DNA from: Actinomadura montaniterrae
Lineage (GTDB): Bacteria; Actinomycetota; Actinomycetes; Streptosporangiales; Streptosporangiaceae
Assembly: GCF_008923365.1 (NCBI RefSeq)
Contig: NZ_WBMR01000001.1
Coordinates: 218,742 to 282,741, forward strand
Length of the DNA: 64,000 nucleotides
Reading direction: 5' to 3'
The position numbers and the translations under genes are program-made. The notes below the pieces were generated by a model. It worked only from the letters and a program-made list of their open reading frames with translations, did no database searches and was not told the origin of the DNA. Below are positions 43,917-52,911 of this stretch, in pieces; positions within the stretch are counted from its first letter, which is position 1; each line of letters starts with the position of its first letter.

Positions 43917-43933
43917 CTTGAACGGCCCTCAAG
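43917..43933. promoter_or_regulatory. TetR operator 1, CTTGA-N7-TCAAG
   Basis: CTTGAACGGCCCTCAAG is a palindrome with perfect five-base arms, directly upstream of the TetR gene. Confidence 0.7.
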
Positions 43934-43948
43934 AAGGCGTTAGGTTCT

Positions 43949-43965
43949 CTTGAAGACCGTTCAAG
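43949..43965. promoter_or_regulatory. TetR operator 2, CTTGA-N7-TCAAG
   Basis: CTTGAAGACCGTTCAAG has the same arms as operator 1, with centres 32 bp (three helical turns) apart. It lies 17 bp before the start of the first operon gene. Confidence 0.7.
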
Positions 43966-43982
43966 AAGTGAGGTGGGCCCCC

Positions 43983-44561
43983 ATGGAGACCGACCACGCG
44001 GCTGCCGAGTTGCTCGGGCTGGACACGACCGGGCTGCTGGCGTTCTTCGCCACGCTGCCCGCCCCGTCCATCGAGGAGATGGACGGGGAGTACACCGCCC
44101 GGCTGCTGGCCCAGCCCAACCTGGTCGCCTCGGTAACCGGGCGCGGCACGGTGTCGAATCCGCTGGCGCCGTGGCTGTGCAAGGCGTTCCGGCCCGTCGA
44201 CGGCCGGACCGGGCGCGGCTACAACACCTTCCGCCAGTTCGGCCGCGTCCGGCAGCGCTATGCGATGCACACGCTCATCGCACCGTCGCGCTATGACGGC
44301 CGTCCCGCCTACACGCTGGTCTACCGCGCCTACGCCTCGATGTGCGGGGCGATCAACATGGTCGACGAGGTCCGCCGCGCGGCGCCCGGTGTCTATCTGG
44401 GCATCGGGACGTGGGGATTCACCGCACGGCAGCGCCGCATCCCCCTGCCCTTCCTGCTCACCGGGCCCGTCGGCGCCTACCGCGGTGACATCGGCAGCGC
44501 TCGCCGCGGTTTCGCCCCGGGTCCGCGTGAACTGCCCGGCCCGAAAGAGGCCGCCCGGTGA
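43983..44561 (+). CDS. protein of unknown function, first gene of TetR-controlled operon
   Basis: The 192-residue protein has no membrane segment. Notable stretches are ATLPAPSIEEMDGEYTARLL, KAFRPVDGRTGRGYNTFRQF, SRYDGRPAYTLVYRAYASMC and VRRAAPGVYLGIGTWGFT. The last two resemble the beta-barrel pattern of DUF4334/GXWXG-like lipid-binding proteins (a compact barrel with G-x-Y-L-G), but I cannot assign it firmly. GAGGTGGG precedes the ATG. The stop overlaps the GTG start of a saccharopine dehydrogenase-like gene, so it probably works with that enzyme and an SDR. Confidence 0.65.
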   Translation: METDHAAAELLGLDTTGLLAFFATLPAPSIEEMDGEYTARLLAQPNLVASVTGRGTVSNPLAPWLCKAFRPVDGRTGRGYNTFRQFGRVRQRYAMHTLIAPSRYDGRPAYTLVYRAYASMCGAINMVDEVRRAAPGVYLGIGTWGFTARQRRIPLPFLLTGPVGAYRGDIGSARRGFAPGPRELPGPKEAAR

Positions 44562-45628
44562 CGAAGTGGCTGCTTTACGGCGCCAACGGGTATGCCGGTG
44601 AGCTGATCGCCCGGGAGGCGCGCAAGAGGGGCCTGGAACCGGTCCTCGCCGGCCGGAACCTCACGGCGGTCAAGCCGCTGGCCGAGGACCTGGGCCTGGA
44701 CTACCGGATCTTCGACCTGTGCGACGCCGACGCGCGGCTGTCCGGCGTCGACGTGGTGCTGCACTGCGCCGGGCCGTTCTCGGTGACGGCGCCCCCCCCG
44801 ATGATCGACGCGTGCGTGCGCACCCGCACCCACTATCTCGACATCACCGGCGAGATGGACGTCTGCGCCTACGCCCGCGAGATCGACGGCCAGGCCCGTG
44901 CTGCTGGTGTCGTTGTCTGTCCCGGAGTCGGTTTCGACGTCATCCCCACCGACTGCCTCGCCGCCGCCCTCCACCGGGCCATGCCCGAGGCCACCCACCT
45001 GCGGCTCGGGTTCGACCTGCCGCTGGCGCTGTCCCCGGGGACCGCCAAGACGATCCTGGACGGGATGGCTGCCGGAGGCCGCGTCCGCATCGACGGCCAG
45101 ATCATCCCGACTCGGCTGGGCGGACGCACCGCCCGCATCGACTTCGGCAACGGCACCAAACCCGCGCTCGGCTTTCCCGCCGCCGACCTCCACAGCGCCC
45201 ACCACAGCACCGCGATCCCCAACATCGAGGTGTACCTCCCGATGCCTTCCTCGCTGATCCGCAGCACCCGGATCAGCAGGCGGTTCACCGGACTGCTGGC
45301 CCGTCCCCGCGTCCGCGCCGCCGCGCACAAGCTGATCGACAAGACGGTGAAAGGCCCTGACGTGAACCAACGGGCCACCAGCAGCGCCCACGTGTGGGGC
45401 GAGACCACCGACCCGGCCGGCCGGCGGGCCACCGCCCGCATCACCACGGCCAACCCCTACCGCCTCACCATCGACGGCGCCCTCACCGCCGTCACCGACC
45501 TCCTCGCCGCCACCGCCCCCCGCCTCGGCGCGCACACGCCCGCGACCCTGTTCGGCGCCGACCTCATCACCCGGCTCCCCGGCAGCGGCCCCCTCACCAT
45601 CAGCCCGACCGAAGGAACCCTGACGTGA
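44558..45628 (+). CDS. saccharopine dehydrogenase-like / trans-acting enoyl reductase-family protein
   Basis: The 356-residue protein begins with a Rossmann motif (LLYGANGYAGELIAREARKR) and shows HCAGPFSVTAPPPMIDACVR and HYLDITGEMDVCAYAREID, the hallmarks of the family, followed by PGVGFDVIPTDCLAAALH. It shares layout with the protein at 40723-41829. GTGA overlaps join it to the genes on both sides, so the three proteins should be made together. The likely chemistry is reduction of an enoyl or ketone group on a lipid-like substrate, by inference from family and neighbours. Confidence 0.85.
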   Translation: MTKWLLYGANGYAGELIAREARKRGLEPVLAGRNLTAVKPLAEDLGLDYRIFDLCDADARLSGVDVVLHCAGPFSVTAPPPMIDACVRTRTHYLDITGEMDVCAYAREIDGQARAAGVVVCPGVGFDVIPTDCLAAALHRAMPEATHLRLGFDLPLALSPGTAKTILDGMAAGGRVRIDGQIIPTRLGGRTARIDFGNGTKPALGFPAADLHSAHHSTAIPNIEVYLPMPSSLIRSTRISRRFTGLLARPRVRAAAHKLIDKTVKGPDVNQRATSSAHVWGETTDPAGRRATARITTANPYRLTIDGALTAVTDLLAATAPRLGAHTPATLFGADLITRLPGSGPLTISPTEGTLT

Positions 45629-46422
45629 CCACCGCCCCCCGCTCCGCGCTCATCACCGGCGCCTCCGCAGGCATCGGCGCGACTTTCGCCCGCCACCTGG
45701 CCGCCCGCGGCTACCAGCTCCTGCTGGTCGCCCGCCGCGCCGACCGCATGCGTGAACTCGCCGCCCAGCTCACCGAACAGCACAAGGTCCGATGTGAGGT
45801 CTTCGCCGCCGACCTCACCGACCCCGCCTCCCCCGCAGTGATCCTGCGACATGCTGACGAGCAGGGCCTGCACATTGACGTCCTGATCAACAACGCCGGA
45901 TTGTCGGGCAAGACCGCGTTCGCCGACACCCCCTGGGACACTCTCGCCGGAGAGATCCAGCTGATGGTGACCGCCCAGACCGAACTCGCCCACCACGTCA
46001 TTCCCGGCATGAAGGAACGCCGCTGGGGCCGCATCGTCAACCTGTCCTCCGTCGCCGCGTTCGCCCCGCCCGCAGCCAGCCTGCTCTACACCGGCATCAA
46101 GTCCTATGTCCTCAACACCTCACAAGCCCTCGACATGGAGCTCAAGCCGCACGGCATCCACGTCACCGCCCTGTGTCCCGGCTTCACCCACACCGAATTC
46201 CACGACGTCATGGGCACTCGCGACAAAGCCAACCACCTCCCCGGCATCCTGTGGCAGCAACCCGAAGCCGTCGTGGCCGCAGGCTGGAAAGCCGTCCAGA
46301 ACGGCAAACCCGTGTGCGTCCCCGGACTCGTCAACAAGATCTCCGCCGCCGCCATGAAACCCCTGCCCATCCGCCTGGCCTACCTCGCCGGCAAGACCCT
46401 CAACCCCTTCAAGAACAGCTGA
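45625..46422 (+). CDS. short-chain dehydrogenase/reductase
   Basis: This 265-residue classical SDR has ALITGASAGIGATFARHLAA, LINNAG, catalytic Ser in VNLSSVAAFAPP and Y-T-G-I-K. The C-terminal part (VCVPGLVNKISAAAMKPLPI) resembles the membrane-peripheral DltE/KR-like SDRs found beside lipid-modifying genes. The GTG overlaps the stop of the upstream gene. It is the last gene of the TetR-controlled operon; no clear hairpin follows in the next 600 bp. Confidence 0.9.
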   Translation: MTTAPRSALITGASAGIGATFARHLAARGYQLLLVARRADRMRELAAQLTEQHKVRCEVFAADLTDPASPAVILRHADEQGLHIDVLINNAGLSGKTAFADTPWDTLAGEIQLMVTAQTELAHHVIPGMKERRWGRIVNLSSVAAFAPPAASLLYTGIKSYVLNTSQALDMELKPHGIHVTALCPGFTHTEFHDVMGTRDKANHLPGILWQQPEAVVAAGWKAVQNGKPVCVPGLVNKISAAAMKPLPIRLAYLAGKTLNPFKNS

Positions 46423-47027
46423 ACCCCTTACCTCCGTTCATCGGCCGCCGACGCGGCCCGCCGCGAAGCCCGACCACACCCCGGAGCCCATCGGGGACCT
46501 CTCAGACACCCCGAGGAGGATGGGTTCAAGGCGAGCGGCGGCCTGGCGGCATCGGACGACGGGGACGAGGCGGACGCCGTCCACTCCACCGCCGGATCCG
46601 TGGAAAGACCGGCGCCCTTGCCTTCCGGCGACCTGCGGCGGATCCAGTGGCAAGCACTATGACTGATCTTCATTCCAGTCGGGCTGGTCGGTGTCGCGGA
46701 GCGCGCGGACGCCGGTGGGACCGAGGTCGGGCCGGCTGAAGGAGCAGGTGCCGGTCACGTTGATGTGGCGGCGGACGAACGGTTCCGTGGAGGGGGCCCG
46801 GCCGCCGTGAGATGACCTTGCGGTGCCGATCGGCTGGGGCGGCCTGTACTGGTCATCGGGGGATCGGTTGATCCCGGCTTGCCGAGGGGCGGGCAGGCGG
46901 GTGGCGGGACGTGTGAACATCCGGTGTGCCGGAGCGGGTGGAGACCGGTCTTCCTTGTCCTGTGTGAACCGGGTGAGTGCCGCGTGGGGCGGCTGGGTTC
47001 ACTAACGAACGGCTAGCAAACGATCAA
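46423..47027. other. intergenic stretch of about 600 bp left of the att site
   Basis: I find no gene with family similarity or coding periodicity here. It is chromosome-side sequence just outside the 47-kb att-like repeat. Confidence 0.4.
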
Positions 47028-47060
47028 GAGGCCGGTCCTCCGTGTGGAGGAAACGGCCTC
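47028..47060 (-). terminator. hairpin downstream of the tRNA 3' end
   Basis: GAGGCCGGTCCTCC and GGAGGAAACGGCCTC form a long stem with a one-base bulge on a GTGT loop. On the minus strand it begins 14 bp after the tRNA-like segment, where a tRNA terminator is expected. Confidence 0.65.
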
Positions 47061-47073
47061 TGAGCTGGTACTT

Positions 47074-47119
47074 CTCTGTCGGGACGGCGGGATTTGAACC
47101 CACGACCCCTTGACCCCCA
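47074..47119 (-). repeat. tRNA 3'-end-like attachment site, copy 2 (edge of AICE)
   Basis: The 46 bp equal 7441-7486 except for two bases. On the minus strand they read as a T-arm GTGGGTTCAAATCCCGC and acceptor strand, then a terminator hairpin. To the right no tRNA 5' half exists; element genes begin instead. This is the expected short repeat left at the end of an element that entered a tRNA 3' end, the intact tRNA being at the far end outside the window. Confidence 0.75.
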
Positions 47120-47332
47120 GGCATTTTAGACCGTTCTGGACCATTCTCGAGGCCGACACTGGCACACGTGGCTGGTACACGACAGTCCATCGAAGTCCAA
47201 GAACGTCTCGTGCCGTAGTTACTCAGTTGGTTACCCAGAGATGGGGATTTGGAACGTCGATTTCCCCTGGCCTGTCTATGTTCCGTGCTCATGGATGCCT
47301 GTCGCAGTCGGGGCGGTTGGCTTGGCATGTAG

Positions 47333-49393
47333 CTAACTCGCCAGCTCCGGCTTGCTCCAGCGGGCGAGTTGAGTGCGAGCGCCAAGTGTGTGGGGGTGGT
47401 CGGGCCCGTAGACTCGCTCAAGGTCGGGCAGCAGCGCGGTGAACTGGGCACAGGCTGCGACCGGATCTCCCGCTTTCCCGGTCAAGAAGGCGAGGTTGGC
47501 GCGAGCGGTGAGCGTCTGGGGGTGGTCGGGCCCGGACACGCGCTCCCGGTCCTGTAGCAGCGCGGCGTACTGGTCGCGGGCTGCGCTCAAATCTCCCGCC
47601 TTCATGGTGAATTGTCCGAGGTGGGCGCGTATGGTGAGCGTTTCGGGGTGGGCGACCCCGAATGCGCGCTCGTAGTGGGGTAGCAGCGCGGCGAATTCAT
47701 CACGGGCCGCGATCGCATCCCCTGCTTTCCCGGTCAAGAAGGCGAGGTTGGCGCGAGCGGTGAGCGTGTCGGGGTGGGCGACCCCGAATGCGCGCTCGTA
47801 GTGGGGTAGCAGCGCGGCGTACTGGTCGCAGGCCGCGCTCGGATCTCCTGCTAGCCCAGTGAAGCGGGCGAGGTTGGCGCGAGCGGTGAGCGTGTTGGAG
47901 TGGTCGGTCCCGAATGCGCGCTCGTGCTGGGGTAGCAGCGCGGCGAACTCATCGCGAGCCGCGACCACGTCTCCCGCCTCCCCGGTCCAGAAGACGAGGT
48001 TGGTGTGGGCGATAAGCGTCTGGGGGTGGTCAGGACCGAGAGTGGCGACGCGGTGTCGGTGGCGGGCATGATGAAGTGAGACAGCAGTGCGATAGTCCCC
48101 GCTAGCGCACAGATAGTCCAGGACGGCCAGGAATCCGCGCGAGTCTGGTGGCAAGACCGCACGGGCATGGGGGAGTAGCGCCGCGCAGGCCGCCCAGTGC
48201 GGTCTGGCCGTGGGGTCATCGGGAAAGGCCTGCTCCAGATGGGTAGCGGCGGTGTTGCGCCAGGCCGCTCGGGCAGTCGGGGTGAGGGCGTCCAAGGTGA
48301 CCGCCTGCACCAGCCGGTGCACCGACACAGTTCCGTCGACCGGCGGGCTGATGAGTGAGTAATTGCCCAGCGCGACTACCGCTTCGTCAAGCGCCAATGG
48401 GCGACAAAGCGCAGCCGTCTGCGTTGCTACCGTCGCTTCCTCAGCATCAAGGCCGCCCTGTCCGGCGGGAGCAGCGAGGCTAGCGTGCTCGGTGGGAAAG
48501 AGCAGGTTGAGAGGGATGGCGTCCGGCGCGTAGCAGGCCAGCAGCCGCAGCAGTGCGATTGCCGTGGGGGTGGTCTGCTCCAGCCTGTCGAAGGCGACAG
48601 ACCAGGTCGAAGCAACACGTGCGTCATAACCTTGAGGGTCGCCGTGTGAAAGGACCGTCACCCGATGGAGGGCGAGCAAGTCCAGGTAGGCTCTGAGAGT
48701 TTTGCCCGTGGCTAGGATGTAGGCGGCGGCCTGTTCCATCGCCAACGGCAATGCACCCAGTTCCTGGGCTAGTTCCTGCGCTGCCGCCCGATCGGTCTGC
48801 TCGGTTCGCGCTAGCAAGAACCCGGCCGCGTCGCCTTGCCGCAGGACCGGCACGGGCATTCCTGCCTCGGTCGGCCAGTGTCCCGAACGAGAGGTCGCGA
48901 GCACATCTCCGTTCCCGGTCGGCGGTAGGACTTCCCGGATAGCCCGTTGGTTGGGGATATTGTCCAACAGCAGCAGCCACCGATCCGAACGAGCCGCCAG
49001 CGCCGCATGCACCTGATGGACCGGGTCGGCCGCATCCGCTATCTGCCGCGCGCCCAGCAGCGCTGCCAACTGGGCGAATTGCGCGGTGAGGGTTGCCGGT
49101 TCCTCGGCCTCCACCTGCCACACCAGCCCGTACTCATGCTGATGCCGGTGCGCGTACTCCACCGCGACACTTGTCTTGCCGGCCCCGCCCAGCCCGTGCA
49201 ACGCCACCACGCGGACACCGGGACCGTGGCGCAGACGATGGCGTACAGCAGCTAGTAGATCTTCTCGCCCAGCCAAATGAACTGGCCGCGGCGACAGCCG
49301 CACTGGCCGTGTCGCCACCTCCCGCTGCGACGGATGAAACGCGCCGATCGCGGTTGAACCACGGTCGGCCACTATCGCGTGCGCCGCCGTCAA
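47333..49393 (-). CDS. NB-ARC/STAND ATPase with C-terminal TPR repeats
   Basis: The 686-residue protein has a P-loop at 67-75 (GLGGAGKTS), a Walker B strand RWLLLLDNIPN near 140, and the NB-ARC helical part (LPLAMEQAAAYILATGK). From about residue 420 it carries kinesin-light-chain-type TPRs of 42 residues (GPDHPQTLIAHTNLVFWTGE, VAHPDTLTARANLAFLTGKA, repeated at least five times). STAND proteins of this build switch on when repeats sense a ligand. In bacteria many are phage-defence or signalling proteins. The N-terminus ADRGSTAIGAF echoes a motif in the protein encoded 33 bp upstream. No effector domain is visible in this chain. Confidence 0.85.
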   Translation of the reverse strand: MTAAHAIVADRGSTAIGAFHPSQREVATRPVRLSPRPVHLAGREDLLAAVRHRLRHGPGVRVVALHGLGGAGKTSVAVEYAHRHQHEYGLVWQVEAEEPATLTAQFAQLAALLGARQIADAADPVHQVHAALAARSDRWLLLLDNIPNQRAIREVLPPTGNGDVLATSRSGHWPTEAGMPVPVLRQGDAAGFLLARTEQTDRAAAQELAQELGALPLAMEQAAAYILATGKTLRAYLDLLALHRVTVLSHGDPQGYDARVASTWSVAFDRLEQTTPTAIALLRLLACYAPDAIPLNLLFPTEHASLAAPAGQGGLDAEEATVATQTAALCRPLALDEAVVALGNYSLISPPVDGTVSVHRLVQAVTLDALTPTARAAWRNTAATHLEQAFPDDPTARPHWAACAALLPHARAVLPPDSRGFLAVLDYLCASGDYRTAVSLHHARHRHRVATLGPDHPQTLIAHTNLVFWTGEAGDVVAARDEFAALLPQHERAFGTDHSNTLTARANLARFTGLAGDPSAACDQYAALLPHYERAFGVAHPDTLTARANLAFLTGKAGDAIAARDEFAALLPHYERAFGVAHPETLTIRAHLGQFTMKAGDLSAARDQYAALLQDRERVSGPDHPQTLTARANLAFLTGKAGDPVAACAQFTALLPDLERVYGPDHPHTLGARTQLARWSKPELAS

Positions 49394-49425
49394 GCATGGA
49401 CCAGTCGATACCTCGCCAGGTGCAG

Positions 49426-49926
49426 TCAGTCCCGCTCTGGACCTGGCAACTGAGGGTTTGGTGGAACCGGCGGTGTCCCCAGCGACACTGCTCCATCGAT
49501 ATCCACCACCCCGCCTGCCAAACTGTTGCGATCTGCAGACACCCGCACGTTCCCACCGGCCGCCAGCCCGTGATCCCCGGCCGATGCCTTACACGAGACT
49601 CTCGCCGCCTCCTCAAGGCTGGCCACGGCATCATCTACGGCGGCCCCAAAGTCGGCGTCGTCGGCGGCAGCATCGGCAATGGCCAGCCGCACCCGCTCCA
49701 ACGTCACTGGCGGAGGCTCATCCGCCTCACCTTCCCGTGCCTCCTGCTGCAGCTTCATCAGCGCCGTATCAGGGCCTAGCTTGACAGCCACGACCTCATG
49801 TAGCCGATCCATCCCCGCATCCAATGCCGCATCCACCTCAGCGTCTGCGCGCCCTGCTACCCGGCGCCACTTGCGCCATAACCACGCCGCCGCCGCACCT
49901 GCCGCAGCCAGCTCCAACCCCGTCAT
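49426..49926 (-). CDS. small membrane-anchored partner of the STAND protein
   Basis: The 166-residue protein has an N-terminal hydrophobic segment (GLELAAAGAAAAWLWRKW), then an acidic helical middle. A C-terminal motif AGGNVRVSADRNSLAGGVVD is followed by a Pro-rich tail. The segment SADRNSLAGGVV resembles VADRGSTAIGAF at the N-terminus of the STAND ATPase downstream, a shared signature that may mediate pairing. I chose the ATG at 49926 because earlier in-frame codons lack any ribosome site and precede the membrane segment. Function unknown; operon position suggests it belongs to the same system. Confidence 0.65.
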   Translation of the reverse strand: MTGLELAAAGAAAAWLWRKWRRVAGRADAEVDAALDAGMDRLHEVVAVKLGPDTALMKLQQEAREGEADEPPPVTLERVRLAIADAAADDADFGAAVDDAVASLEEAARVSCKASAGDHGLAAGGNVRVSADRNSLAGGVVDIDGAVSLGTPPVPPNPQLPGPERD

Positions 49927-50092
49927 CTCACTGCACCCTTCCGACCGTCCGGCATCGCGCCAGGTACCGATCAACATTCCTACTTCACATTTCTTAGGCG
50001 CTGTCCAGGAAGAACATCTAGCAAAGTCCCTGATCACCCAGTGACGGACGATCGTCGCTCGATTGGTTACCTAATCGTTTTAGGCATGAATT

Positions 50093-50851
50093 TTATGGCT
50101 CTATTTCGAGTGCTTGTGCAAGTGCGGCATCATCTCCCGGCCCCCGCCAATGAACTATGGTAACAACATTGCTCTTCGCTGCGGCATCTTGGGCTGCAAG
50201 TGTAGGCTCCACGTTGGAGATTATAATGGCTCTACTAACTTCGTTTGCGTGAGCCGCGCCAAAGACCTCATAGACGACGCGAGCTCCAACTTTGCCATTG
50301 TGTGTATACTTGGCCTCTATTCCGATCACCTCTCCATTTTTTTCCACTTGGAAATCGAAACCAAAGTGCTGAACTCTACGAGCAAGCCAAATTTGTCGAT
50401 TGCTGATGATCTCAAGCAAGCTGGCTTCAAGTCTAAGCTCATAGGCCCGAGCACGTTCCTGCATAGAACTCCGCGCTTTGATGACCTCAATTGCCGCAAC
50501 TGGATCGACTTGCTCTAGGGCATTTACAGCTCGTTCTGCAACTTCTTCGGGTTCATCTTTCACTGCATCAGCTACCGCTCGCCCCCGCCTCTTTGAAAAT
50601 TCTATCTCTTTATCGCCATATTTGGCCCGTATTATAGGTGTTCCTGTGGTCGCCAGAAACACAAGTATTCCACTAACGATAATGAGCGCAGTAGTGCCAG
50701 CCTGATTTTTGGTGAAGAAGGTTGCCGCTACGCCTGCGGCAGCGAAGAGTGTTCCGAGTGCACCAGAAAGCCAGCGTTCGCTTTGTTTCAGGCTAGACGA
50801 TTCGTCAACTGAAAAGTCGTCTGGAGTATCTTGCTCCTTGGGGTCGTTCAT
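50093..50851 (-). CDS. two-TM protein with PD-(D/E)XK nuclease-like C-terminal domain
   Basis: The 252-residue protein has an acidic N-terminus and two membrane segments (about 29-46 and 54-73), then a helical stalk rich in Glu and Arg. The C-terminal domain shows FDFQVEKNGEVIGIEAKYTH, with Asp166, Glu179 and Lys181 in the D...E-x-K spacing of Mrr/restriction-type nucleases. Codon use is clearly AT-richer than its neighbours, which indicates recent transfer. A membrane-tethered nuclease next to a STAND ATPase would suit an abortive-infection or DNA-entry barrier role; that is inference. It might also be a non-nuclease sensor with the fold. Confidence 0.75.
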   Translation of the reverse strand: MNDPKEQDTPDDFSVDESSSLKQSERWLSGALGTLFAAAGVAATFFTKNQAGTTALIIVSGILVFLATTGTPIIRAKYGDKEIEFSKRRGRAVADAVKDEPEEVAERAVNALEQVDPVAAIEVIKARSSMQERARAYELRLEASLLEIISNRQIWLARRVQHFGFDFQVEKNGEVIGIEAKYTHNGKVGARVVYEVFGAAHANEVSRAIIISNVEPTLAAQDAAAKSNVVTIVHWRGPGDDAALAQALEIEP

Positions 50852-51211
50852 AAAGACAGATTCTAGTAGAGGTAGGCTGTAGGCGAAGTCGTTTAGACCA
50901 TTTGACGTGGCCGAAACTGGACGGTTCCGGACTTACGTGGGGGCGGGGCTTTGTAGCCTGGACCGGCGGACGGGCGGCACCTGCCTGCCCGCGATAGCTC
51001 GTCGAGAGGCCCCGTGCGGGGGTCCCCGTGCAAGTCGGGAACCGGTCAGCGGCGCCTGGTCGGAGTCCGCAACCTCCGTGACACCCCGTCTTCGAGAGTC
51101 CCTTGACGATAGAGATCCACCACGGCAACCACACGGAGCGCGCGCGCGTCCGAATGACGGCGGGGTGGCCGAGGAGCCGACCGAAACAAGCCGAGTAGGT
51201 GGGAGGTCCCT
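50852..51211. other. intergenic stretch between nuclease-like and pentapeptide genes
   Basis: About 360 bp between divergent genes, presumably holding both promoters. No further gene or repeat is evident. Confidence 0.4.
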
Positions 51212-52678
51212 GTGCTGGAACCGGTACGGCGGTGGAGGATACGCCGGGGGGAGCGGCCGCAATTGAGGCCGCTAGCCGCGGGGTTCTGGATGCTGGCTGC
51301 AGCTGCAGCTGCAGGAGCTGCGATCTGGCTGACCACCGCCTGGCTGCTGAACACTGCCGATCACGCCAGGGAGGGAACAGACCGGGCAAAGGTACGTGTG
51401 GATGCCGTACGCACTGGCCTGGCCGCCGGCGCTGGAGCGGGCGCTGCAGTCGGCCTATTACTAGCGTTTCGTCGGCAGCGGCACGCCGAGATCGCGACCA
51501 CACTGTCGGATTATGATGCTGCCGAGCGCCGTGTCACCGAGCTCTATAACGCTGCCGCCGAGCAACTCGGATCTGATAAGGCTCCGGTTCGTCTGACTGC
51601 CCTTTATACGCTAGAACGTCTAGCTAACAATGACCCGTCGCATCGGCAGACGATCGTCAACATTATTTGCGCATATCTGCGTATGCCCTACACGCCGCCT
51701 CTCGACCCCACCCGCGAAGCCGATCCCGAAGCCGCGCAACGCGCGGCGGCCCGGCGCTATCACGCGGTTCGCGGTAATGCTCGCCCCGCCGCGCAACCCA
51801 CCACTACCCCTAACCCGAATGAAGAGCGTCAGGTGCGTCTCACTGCCCAGCGTATCCTATTGGACCATTTAAAATTTGACGCCAGAGTCCCATGGAACAA
51901 ATTGGACCTGGATCTTACAGGTGCAACTCTTCTCACCTTTGATCTCTCTAATTGCACGCTGTCCAGTGCGCGTCTCAGTGGAGCGACTTTCCATGGAACG
52001 ACTGACTTCAGAGGATTGAACCTTGCCGGGGAAGCGAGGTTTGATGATACAATTTTTTCCGGCCTTACACTCTTTATGGAGGCAACTTTTGCCGGTAGCG
52101 CCAATTTTGGGCGGGCGATATTCTCAAGACAGACTGACTTCGGTGGGGCAAGCTTTTCTATGCAGACTAGTTTCGAGCGGGCAACCTTCTCGAACGTCAC
52201 GAACTTTGGTGGGGTGACTTTTTCCAAGAGCTTCAGCTTTAATGGCGCGACCTTCGCGGGACCAGCCCTCTTCTCCCAGATGACATCCTCCGAGAGGGCC
52301 ACGTTTCGAGGATCAACCTTTTCTGGATATACCGAATTCAATGCAACGATGTTTAAGCGAGACCCTGCGCACGAGTTGGACGAGACCACAAGCGGCTGGT
52401 TCGACGAGTTCGGTGAATTGGTTTTCTCAAGGGCGGCCGACTTCAGTCTGGCTACCTTCTCTACAGAAATCAGTCTGGACGGGGCAATCTTTTCTGGCGA
52501 CGTCAGTTTTCGTAGTGCAACGTTCTCCGGTAATGCAGACTTCAGTAAAGCGACCTTTAAGCAAGCAGTTGATTTTGCGGACGCTGCTGTTGCAGATCTA
52601 AGCTCACCCCCTACCCTTCCGGCAGGATGGAGAATTGAGCCAGGAGAAGGCGCTACCGGCCTCATCGTTAACACGTGA
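51212..52678 (+). CDS. two-TM pentapeptide-repeat protein
   Basis: The 488-residue protein starts with GTG after GGGAGG and has two membrane segments (about 23-47 and 70-88). A cytosolic linker follows with LYNAAAEQLGSDKAPVRLTA and LYTLERLANNDPSHRQTIVN, typical of this family. From about residue 225 to 470 come pentapeptide repeats with a ten-residue period (for example ATFSNVTNFGGVTFSKSF), which form a right-handed quadrilateral helix. Third-position A/T is high in the repeat part. Relatives are common on actinomycete mobile elements; the function is unknown, possibly a membrane scaffold or sensor. Confidence 0.85.
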   Translation: MLEPVRRWRIRRGERPQLRPLAAGFWMLAAAAAAGAAIWLTTAWLLNTADHAREGTDRAKVRVDAVRTGLAAGAGAGAAVGLLLAFRRQRHAEIATTLSDYDAAERRVTELYNAAAEQLGSDKAPVRLTALYTLERLANNDPSHRQTIVNIICAYLRMPYTPPLDPTREADPEAAQRAAARRYHAVRGNARPAAQPTTTPNPNEERQVRLTAQRILLDHLKFDARVPWNKLDLDLTGATLLTFDLSNCTLSSARLSGATFHGTTDFRGLNLAGEARFDDTIFSGLTLFMEATFAGSANFGRAIFSRQTDFGGASFSMQTSFERATFSNVTNFGGVTFSKSFSFNGATFAGPALFSQMTSSERATFRGSTFSGYTEFNATMFKRDPAHELDETTSGWFDEFGELVFSRAADFSLATFSTEISLDGAIFSGDVSFRSATFSGNADFSKATFKQAVDFADAAVADLSSPPTLPAGWRIEPGEGATGLIVNT

Positions 52679-52911
52679 TGCCGCCTCATAATCGCTGCTA
52701 AGTCAAGGCGGCAATGAGTTCAGGGCATCACCTACGGCACCGCTCCGGACGCCCGATGCCGTAGCCACCCCCTCGTAGCGGTCCGCGGCGCACCGTGAGA
52801 ACGACGCTCCCTCCCCTCCGTGCTTGAATCCTTGGTAGCAAGATGTAGGTAGGGGTGCGGCGGCCCCGACGTGATCAGAGGCAGAGTCGGCGACACCCAT
52901 GGGGAGGAAGC

